A program made the translations under genes and the position numbers. DNA of 12,195 bases from DAOUFU01 sp034429275 (GTDB taxonomy: Bacteria > Chloroflexota > Anaerolineae > Aggregatilineales > Aggregatilineaceae). The stretch covers positions 1 through 12,195 of the forward strand of contig DAOUFU010000025.1 of the NCBI GenBank assembly GCA_034429275.1, read 5' to 3'. Within the stretch, counting starts at the first letter, position 1. Each line of letters begins with the position of its first letter. This document shows positions 7,855 through 12,195 of the stretch, piece by piece. Below the pieces are notes generated by a model. That model was given only the letters and a program-made list of their open reading frames with translations. It did no database searches and had not been told where the DNA came from.

Positions 7855-9090
7855 ATGTCAGATTTTGTATTTCCGGAAGGCTTCCTGTGGGGGACTGCAA
7901 CCGCCGCGCATCAGGTCGAGGGGAACAACATCAACAGCGAAAGTTGGGTGATCGAGCATTTGCCGGGAACCATCTATGCTGAGCCATCAGGCGATGCCTG
8001 CGATCACTATCATCGTTACCCGTCCGATATTGCGCTGCTGGCCGATCTGGGATTCAACGCCTACCGGTTCTCCGTCGAATGGTCGCGTATCGAGCCGGAG
8101 GAGGGCGAGTTTTCTTACGCCGCGCTGGAGCATTACCGGCGGATGTTGGCGACCTGCCACGAACACGGCCTCAAGCCGATGGTGACGTATCACCATTTTA
8201 CATCCCCGCGCTGGTTGCATCGGTACGGCGGCTGGCTGGACGAAAAAACGCCGGAGCGGTTCGCGCGGTACTGTGAGCGAGTGACGGATCATCTGGGTGA
8301 TCTGATCGCCGCCGCCTGCACCCTCAATGAGGTTAATCTCGCGTTTGTGTTGTCGAAGATTTTGCCGTTCGACGTGCGAACCCAGGCGTGGTGGGCTGCC
8401 GCCGCGAATGTATTCGGTGTGCCAGCGGATAAGTTGGGGTTGTTCCAGTTTGTCGCGACGCCCCAAGCCCGCGAAACGATCCTGGCAGCGCATCGGCGTG
8501 CTGTTGAGGTAATTAAAGCGGGACCGGGTGATTTTCCTGTGGGGCTGACATTGGCGCTGCTGGACTTACAATCCAATGGCGACCCGAACAGCCGGATCGG
8601 TGAGTTCCGGCGCGAGCTTTCCGACAACTACCTGGAACAGCTCACTGGCGACGACTTTGTCGGCGTGCAAAACTATGGGCGTATGGTAGTTGGGCCGGAT
8701 GGCATGATCCCGCCTGGCGACGACGTAGAGACGAACCAGATGGGCGAGGAGTTTTACCCGCAGGGACTCGAAGGCGCGATCCGGTACGCGGCACAGGTCG
8801 CGAGGGTTCCGATCTATGTGACGGAAAATGGAATGGCAACCACCGACGATACCCGCCGCCTGGCGTACTTTGAAGAGGCTTTGCAGGGAGTTGTGAACTG
8901 CCTGCAAGACGGGATTGATGTGCGAGGGTATTTCTGCTGGTCTGCGCTAGACAATTTCGAGTGGGTCAGCGGCTATGGCCCCAAATTCGGAATAATCGCG
9001 GTGGACCGTGCAACGCAGCAGCGCACCCCCAAACCGAGCGCGAGATGGTTAGGTGCTGTCGCTCGTGAAAACCGGTATCCGTCTCAATAG
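7855..9090 (+). CDS. beta-glucosidase-like glycoside hydrolase, family 1
   Basis: Retaining beta-glycosidase with a single (beta/alpha)8 barrel, predicted to cleave beta-glucosides or related beta-linked sugars in the cytoplasm. The 411 aa protein opens with the GH1 N-terminal signature FPEGFLWGTATAAHQVEG (6-23), which includes the sugar-binding Q20. FSVEWSRIEPEEGEF follows at 72-86 and YHHFTSPRW at 112-120. The acid/base is E159 in CTLNEVN and the nucleophile E324 in YVTENGMA. The -1 subsite motif SALDNFEW is at 363-370 and is followed by a typical GYGPKFGIIAVD. It is somewhat shorter than the common 440-480 aa. The acid/base motif reads NEV where most members have NEP. A strong GAGGAG site (7841-7846) precedes the start by 8 nt. 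There is no signal peptide. Exact sugar specificity cannot be told; a 6-phospho substrate is unlikely given the ABC importer nearby. Confidence 0.94.
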   Translation: MSDFVFPEGFLWGTATAAHQVEGNNINSESWVIEHLPGTIYAEPSGDACDHYHRYPSDIALLADLGFNAYRFSVEWSRIEPEEGEFSYAALEHYRRMLATCHEHGLKPMVTYHHFTSPRWLHRYGGWLDEKTPERFARYCERVTDHLGDLIAAACTLNEVNLAFVLSKILPFDVRTQAWWAAAANVFGVPADKLGLFQFVATPQARETILAAHRRAVEVIKAGPGDFPVGLTLALLDLQSNGDPNSRIGEFRRELSDNYLEQLTGDDFVGVQNYGRMVVGPDGMIPPGDDVETNQMGEEFYPQGLEGAIRYAAQVARVPIYVTENGMATTDDTRRLAYFEEALQGVVNCLQDGIDVRGYFCWSALDNFEWVSGYGPKFGIIAVDRATQQRTPKPSARWLGAVARENRYPSQ

Positions 9091-9170
9091 AACCCACCGG
9101 GCACTTTGCATGGGCATAGGGGCTTGATCGCCAGGCAGAAGCGCATTCTGGCCACGAGGATAAGCGACAA

Positions 9171-10709
9171 ATGAACACAACTCACGTGGAAAAATGGGGC
9201 ATTTTTGAGATCGAGCTTCAAGGGCCAGAGACAGGTAATCCATTTCTGGAGGTTCAGCTTGAAGCCGAATTCCAGATGGATGATCAGACATTTTCACTGT
9301 CCGGCTTCTACGATGGTGATGGGGTGTACCGGATTCGGTTCATGCCCAACAGAACCGGTGTGTGGACGTATGTTACCCGGAGCAACAGACCAGAACTCGA
9401 CGGCAGAAGCGGCGAATTCACCTGTACGGAGTCGTCGGCTAACAATCACGGCCCTGTCTCTGTACAGAACACCTTCCATTTTGCCTATGCCGATGGCACG
9501 CCCTACTACCCATTTGGGACGACCTGTTATGCCTGGGTGCATCAGGGGGATGCGCTCGAAGAGCAGACGCTGGAAACCCTCAAGCAAGCGCCGTTCAATA
9601 AAATACGCATGTGTGTGTTTCCGAAACATTATCCCTGGAACAAAAACGAGCCGGTCTACTTTCCGTTTGAGCGGAATGAGGCGGGTGAAAATGACTACAC
9701 CCGCTTTAACCCGGCGTTCTTTCGTCACTTTGAAAAGCGGTTGGGCCAGCTCATCGCGCTTGGAATCGAAGCCGATATCATCCTGTGGCACCCCTATGAT
9801 CGTTGGGGATACGCGCAAATGGACGAAGAAAGCGATTTCCGGTACCTGCGATACCTGATTGCGCGTCTGGCTGCTTATCGTAATGTGTGGTGGTCGCTGG
9901 CCAACGAATACGATTTTATGTTGAGCTACAAACCTATGGAACGCTGGGATCGCTTCTTCGAGATTCTACAGACGGAAGACCCCTACGGACATTTGCGGTC
10001 GATCCACAATGGTGTTCCCGAAGCCATGTACGATCACTCCAAAACCTGGGTAACTCATGTGTGTATCCAGCACTCGGATATCAAGCGTGTTATAGAGTGG
10101 CGCAAAACGTTCGGTAAGCCCATTGTCAATGATGAGCTGGAATACGAGGGCAACATCCCTTATACGTGGGGCAGCATCAGCGCCGAGGAAGAAGTGCACC
10201 GGTTTTGGATCATGGTGGTCAATGGGGGATACGCGGGGCATGGTGAAACATACCTGCATCCAGACGACATCCTCTGGTGGTCCAAAGGCGGGGTGTTACA
10301 CGGTGAAAGCTGGAAGCGCATTGGTTTTTTGCGGCAGATCATTGAAGATGCGCCAGCCGGAGGTCTTTCTCCGCTGCGAGGGGCAGCACGAAACCTGTTT
10401 GGCGATCACCCATTTGCGGACTACGTGTGGACGAAGTATTCCGGTGGAGGGCAAGGCGATTTCTCGCTGGTTTATTTTGAGAGATACCAACCTAAAGTGA
10501 TCCCTGTCTGGTTGTCGGATGGCGACTATAAGATCGAGATTATCGACACCTGGGCGATGACCATTACACCCGCCAAAGTGACCAGGCTCACAGGCCCTCT
10601 GGCTTACAGCTACGATTTCCCGAACGGTTCGCTCCCTACTCACGAGATCGAGTTGCCCGGCAGACCGTATCTGGCCCTACGAATCCAACCTCACAAAGCC
10701 GAGACCTAG
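9171..10709 (+). CDS. putative glycoside hydrolase with DUF5060 and DUF4038 domains
   Basis: A 512 aa protein of a widespread but poorly characterised carbohydrate-active group. The N-terminal beta-sandwich (about 5-92) matches the DUF5060 pattern: EKWGIFEIELQGP at 7-19, then a GFYDGDGVYRIRFMPN block (45-60) and TGVWTY. A DUF4038-like TIM barrel (about 100-395) begins at FHFADGTPYY-type sequence near 102-113. A C-terminal beta domain (about 400-507) resembles DUF5605. Catalytic candidates are E246 in WWSLANEYDF, placed as in clan-A acid/bases, and E322 or E324 in VNDELEYEG. DUF4038 relatives include the GH140 apiosidases that act on rhamnogalacturonan-II, but this protein has a different domain set and its substrate is unknown. 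There is no signal peptide. A GAGGA site lies about 10 nt before the start. Codon choice looks less GC-biased than in the upstream genes, which might mean separate acquisition. Confidence 0.82.
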   Translation: MNTTHVEKWGIFEIELQGPETGNPFLEVQLEAEFQMDDQTFSLSGFYDGDGVYRIRFMPNRTGVWTYVTRSNRPELDGRSGEFTCTESSANNHGPVSVQNTFHFAYADGTPYYPFGTTCYAWVHQGDALEEQTLETLKQAPFNKIRMCVFPKHYPWNKNEPVYFPFERNEAGENDYTRFNPAFFRHFEKRLGQLIALGIEADIILWHPYDRWGYAQMDEESDFRYLRYLIARLAAYRNVWWSLANEYDFMLSYKPMERWDRFFEILQTEDPYGHLRSIHNGVPEAMYDHSKTWVTHVCIQHSDIKRVIEWRKTFGKPIVNDELEYEGNIPYTWGSISAEEEVHRFWIMVVNGGYAGHGETYLHPDDILWWSKGGVLHGESWKRIGFLRQIIEDAPAGGLSPLRGAARNLFGDHPFADYVWTKYSGGGQGDFSLVYFERYQPKVIPVWLSDGDYKIEIIDTWAMTITPAKVTRLTGPLAYSYDFPNGSLPTHEIELPGRPYLALRIQPHKAET

Positions 10710-10770
10710 CTTGCTGGGCTGATCCCGGTTTGGCAGATGACCTGCCCCCAAAAAACTGATCCAAGGAATA
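10710..10770. other. junction between operon end and insertion sequence
   Basis: This is 61 nt with no reading frame of note. A small hairpin, GGCAG (10732-10736) and CTGCC (10742-10746), is followed by C and A runs. It has no T-run and does not look like a terminator on the + strand. The segment starting TGACCTGCCCCC at 10738 resembles the ends of some IS3-family elements, but no matching inverted copy is evident in the window. Confidence 0.35.
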
Positions 10771-10789
10771 AGTATCTATCCGTAAATTG
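10771..10789 (+). repeat. left terminal inverted repeat of the IS5-family element
   Basis: AGTATCTATCCGTAAATTG, an exact reverse complement of 11697-11715. The match breaks off at both its outer and inner edges, which defines the 19-bp length. Confidence 0.92.
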
Positions 10790-10806
10790 ATTCCAGTGTA
10801 AAAAAG

Positions 10807-10861
10807 AGCGCATCTCGAACAGAATAGGAGTGTCACCTACCTACCTGAAACGAGATGCGCT
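10807..10861 (+). promoter_or_regulatory. hairpin abutting the transposase start codon
   Basis: An 11-bp perfect inverted repeat, AGCGCATCTCG (10807-10817) and CGAGATGCGCT (10851-10861), encloses a 33-nt loop, and its right arm ends exactly one base before the ATG at 10862. The only good purine-rich site, AGGAG (10826-10830), lies in the loop, about 31 nt from the ATG. Hairpins at this place are known in some insertion sequences to block translation from transcripts entering from outside. Here such transcripts would come from the glycosidase operon. The role is inferred; the repeat itself is seen. Confidence 0.55.
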
Positions 10862-11710
10862 ATGAGCAAAGACTGTACCCCAAAACCGAAAAATGACGAT
10901 TACTTTCAAGTACCACGCCCGCTGTGACGCAAGATCAAAAAGGTGTTGCCCAAGACGCCGAAGAAGCCAGGTCCAGGGCGACCACCAGCTGATAATCGGG
11001 CCATCGTGAATGGGATTTAGTATGTGCTGTGGACAGGGTGTCAGTGGAAGGCGGTCCACAAAACAGGGTTTGGCGTTTGTAGTAGTACCTTGCATGAGCG
11101 CTTCCAGCGTTGGCAGCGCCAGGGTGTTTTCGCTCGCCTCATGAAACTGATGGTCCAGTTCTACGATAAGAAACGGACCATCAAGTGGAAATGGCAAGTG
11201 ATTGATAGCAAATCGTGTCCGGCACCAGTGGGCGGCGAGCGAACAGGGAAGAACCCGACCGATCGTGCGAAGCGGGGCAGCAAAACTCATATTCTGATCG
11301 ATCAGCGGGGTGCTCCCCTGGCTGTGGTCCTGACCGGAGCCAATGAACACGACAAATGGTCGGCGGATGACCTGATTCTCTCGGTAGTGGTCCAACGCCC
11401 GAAGACCAAGCAACATTTTTGCGCCGATAGAGGCTGCGATTTTGCTGATGTCCATCAGTATGTGGAGCAAGCGCGTTATATCGTTCACATCAAACACAAA
11501 CGCAAACGCGGGGAACCTCGGATCGAAGAGTGCCCCATTCCGGGCGAAACTCGTTTTCCTGCCCGCCGTTGGGTCGTCGAACGAACCTTAGGCTGGCTGG
11601 CCAAGCGACGCAGTTTGCGCATTCGCTGGTGCAAAAAAGCTGAGAACTGGTTGGCGTTTGCCCAACTGGCCTGTGCTCATATTCTGATGGACATGGCAAT
11701 TTACGGATAG
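10862..11710 (+). pseudogene. IS5-family transposase, interrupted by two in-frame stop codons
   Basis: The full frame would encode 282 residues from the ATG at 10862. It is broken by TGA at codon 22 (10925-10927) and TAG at codon 53 (11018-11020); the longest open part starts at GTG 11024. Sequence on both sides of each stop reads as a coherent IS5 N-terminus (PGPGRPPADNRAIVNGI, then YVLWTGCQWKAV), so the stops are point changes, with no frameshift. Each could come from one base change, for example in a TGG codon. The DDE residues remain: D115 in VIDSKS, D189 in CADRGCDF and E240 in RRWVVERTLGWL. The stop codon (11708-11710) lies inside the right terminal repeat. Without suppression of both stops no full transposase can form; restart at 11024 would lose the N-terminal, DNA-binding part. 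Confidence 0.88.
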
Positions 11711-11715
11711 ATACT
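11697..11715 (-). repeat. right terminal inverted repeat of the IS5-family element
   Basis: CAATTTACGGATAGATACT, the exact reverse complement of the left repeat. It encodes the last residues of the transposase (IYG) and its TAG stop. Confidence 0.92.
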
Positions 11716-11744
11716 AGTTTTGCTCTGATTCTGTCCCAAAGAAT

Positions 11745-12044
11745 TTGACGACGTACAGGCGGCAGGCGAAGCCGGTGGCGCGCGCGCCGAGCGCCGATGC
11801 GTTTATGGAGCACTGGATTCGATCCGTGCGGGAAGAATGCCTGGACAAACTGCTGATCATCAATCAGGCTCATCTGCGACGCGTCATGCATGAATACATT
11901 GCATTTTTCAACACGGCGCGTCCCCACCAAAGTCTTGAACAAGGGATTCCAATCCCCAAAACGAGTGTCCAGGTCAATGGATCAGTGCACTGTCGAAGCG
12001 TGCTCGGCGGCATCATCCATGACTGCTATCGCGACGCTGCATGA
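11745..12044 (+). pseudogene. C-terminal fragment of an rve-type (IS3/IS481-like) integrase
   Basis: About 90 residues match the end of a DDE integrase core: RAPSADAFMEHWIRSVREEC (13-32), then DKLLIINQAHLRRVMHEYIAFFNTARPHQSLEQGIPIP and the closing VLGGIIHDCYRDAA. The glutamate of the DDE triad is probably one of the EE pair in SVREECLDKL. About 250 residues of a normal 330-360 aa protein are missing, including both catalytic aspartates. The frame stays open back to 11718, next to the insertion sequence, but the residues before about 11766 do not fit the family. Another frame there reads FDDV, as integrases do, which hints at a frameshift or small deletion near 11756-11780. TTG at 11745 is a computed, not a biological, start. 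Non-functional relic; unrelated to the IS5-family transposase beside it. Confidence 0.85.
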
Positions 12045-12045
12045 G

Positions 12046-12074
12046 GGAAAACCGGCATATTTGCGAGGTTTTCC
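12046..12074 (+). repeat. stem-loop just after the integrase fragment
   Basis: A perfect 8-bp inverted repeat, GGAAAACC (12046-12053) and GGTTTTCC (12067-12074), has a 13-nt loop and begins 2 nt after the TGA of the integrase relic. There is no T-run after it, so it is at most a weak terminator; it may be part of the end of the lost element. Confidence 0.45.
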
Positions 12075-12075
12075 T

Positions 12076-12163
12076 GAGCAACCGCCATAGAACTGGCCTT
12101 TTTTGGAATACGAGCGACCCTATCTTGCTCGGGCGTCTGCCGCTATCTCAATCGCGGTTGCTC
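12076..12163. repeat. 10-bp inverted repeat spanning 88 nt
   Basis: GAGCAACCGC (12076-12085) and GCGGTTGCTC (12154-12163) are exact inverted copies. Between them, a smaller CGAGC/GCTCG pair (12111-12115 and 12127-12131) could form an inner hairpin. No gene is recognisable in 12045-12195. The function is unknown; it could be an element end, a structured RNA or chance. Confidence 0.4.
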
Positions 12164-12195
12164 CAAGGGGGGAATGTGCCCGCGCAGGGCTTGTT

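Larger units (their letters stand above)
10771..11715 (+). mobile_element. IS5-family insertion sequence, 945 bp
   Basis: A complete element bounded by perfect 19-bp inverted repeats and filled by one transposase gene, a usual size and layout for the IS5 family. Its base composition is less GC-rich than the glycosidase operon. No target duplication is certain. A TA dinucleotide occurs at the same place near both tips (10773-10774 and 11712-11713), so a TA target duplication that looks like part of the repeats is possible. The element lies 61 nt after the last glycosidase stop and directly before an integrase relic. The interrupted transposase means it could move only if a related enzyme were supplied in trans. 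Confidence 0.88.

Noticed and set aside
10732..10746. Hairpin after the last glycosidase gene as an operon terminator
   Set aside because: The stem is only 5 bp and is followed by C and A runs on the + strand; there is no T-run.
10925..10927. Selenocysteine readthrough at the TGA of the transposase
   Set aside because: There is no convincing selenocysteine-insertion hairpin directly after the codon, a second stop (TAG) follows, and transposases of this family are not selenoproteins.
12098..12105. TTTTTTGG as a diverged inverted partner of the C/A-rich segment at 10738-10763
   Set aside because: Only about eight bases match, in a low-complexity run; this is not enough to define an element end.
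12076..12163. Integron attC-like site (inverted repeat containing AAC and GTT)
   Set aside because: The outer heptamers do not fit RYYYAAC and GTTRRRY, and there is no integron integrase or cassette nearby.
1..12195. CRISPR array, tRNA or rRNA genes
   Set aside because: I saw no regularly spaced direct repeats and no tRNA-like or rRNA-like segments in the window.

Overview
This 12.2 kb window holds a bacterial glycoside uptake and breakdown locus, all on the + strand, followed by decayed mobile-element sequence. The host genes are GC-rich and tightly packed. The ILADEP form of Walker B in the second ATPase, the style of the glycosidases and the type of integrase relic would suit a Chloroflexota bacterium (Anaerolineae-like). 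That assignment is an impression from protein style only and is weak.

Positions 55-3941 encode the membrane and ATPase parts of an ABC importer of the dipeptide/oligopeptide/nickel (Dpp/Opp) class: two permeases and two ATPases. The genes overlap by 1, 65 and 4 nt, so they are almost certainly one translationally coupled operon. No solute-binding protein is present; it probably lies just upstream of base 1.

Positions 3963-10709 follow in the same direction and encode four carbohydrate-active proteins: a GH78 alpha-L-rhamnosidase (945 aa), an alpha/beta-hydrolase esterase (321 aa), a GH1 beta-glycosidase (411 aa) and a DUF5060/DUF4038-type putative glycoside hydrolase (512 aa). None has a visible signal peptide. 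The simplest reading is that a rhamnosylated, possibly acylated, plant or microbial glycoside is imported intact by the Opp-type transporter and taken apart in the cytoplasm by de-acylation, rhamnose removal and beta-glucoside cleavage, with the fourth enzyme acting on an unknown linkage. The substrate cannot be read from the sequence. Gaps of about 80 nt before the GH1 and DUF5060 genes may carry extra regulation; the first contains a GC-rich hairpin.

Positions 10771-11715 are a complete 945-bp IS5-family insertion sequence with perfect 19-bp terminal inverted repeats. Its single transposase gene keeps the DDE residues but is interrupted by two in-frame stop codons, TGA and TAG. Directly downstream (11745-12044) is the C-terminal fragment of an unrelated rve-type (IS3/IS481-like) integrase, so the operon's 3' end borders a small graveyard of mobile elements. 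The last 150 bases contain inverted repeats but no gene that I recognise.
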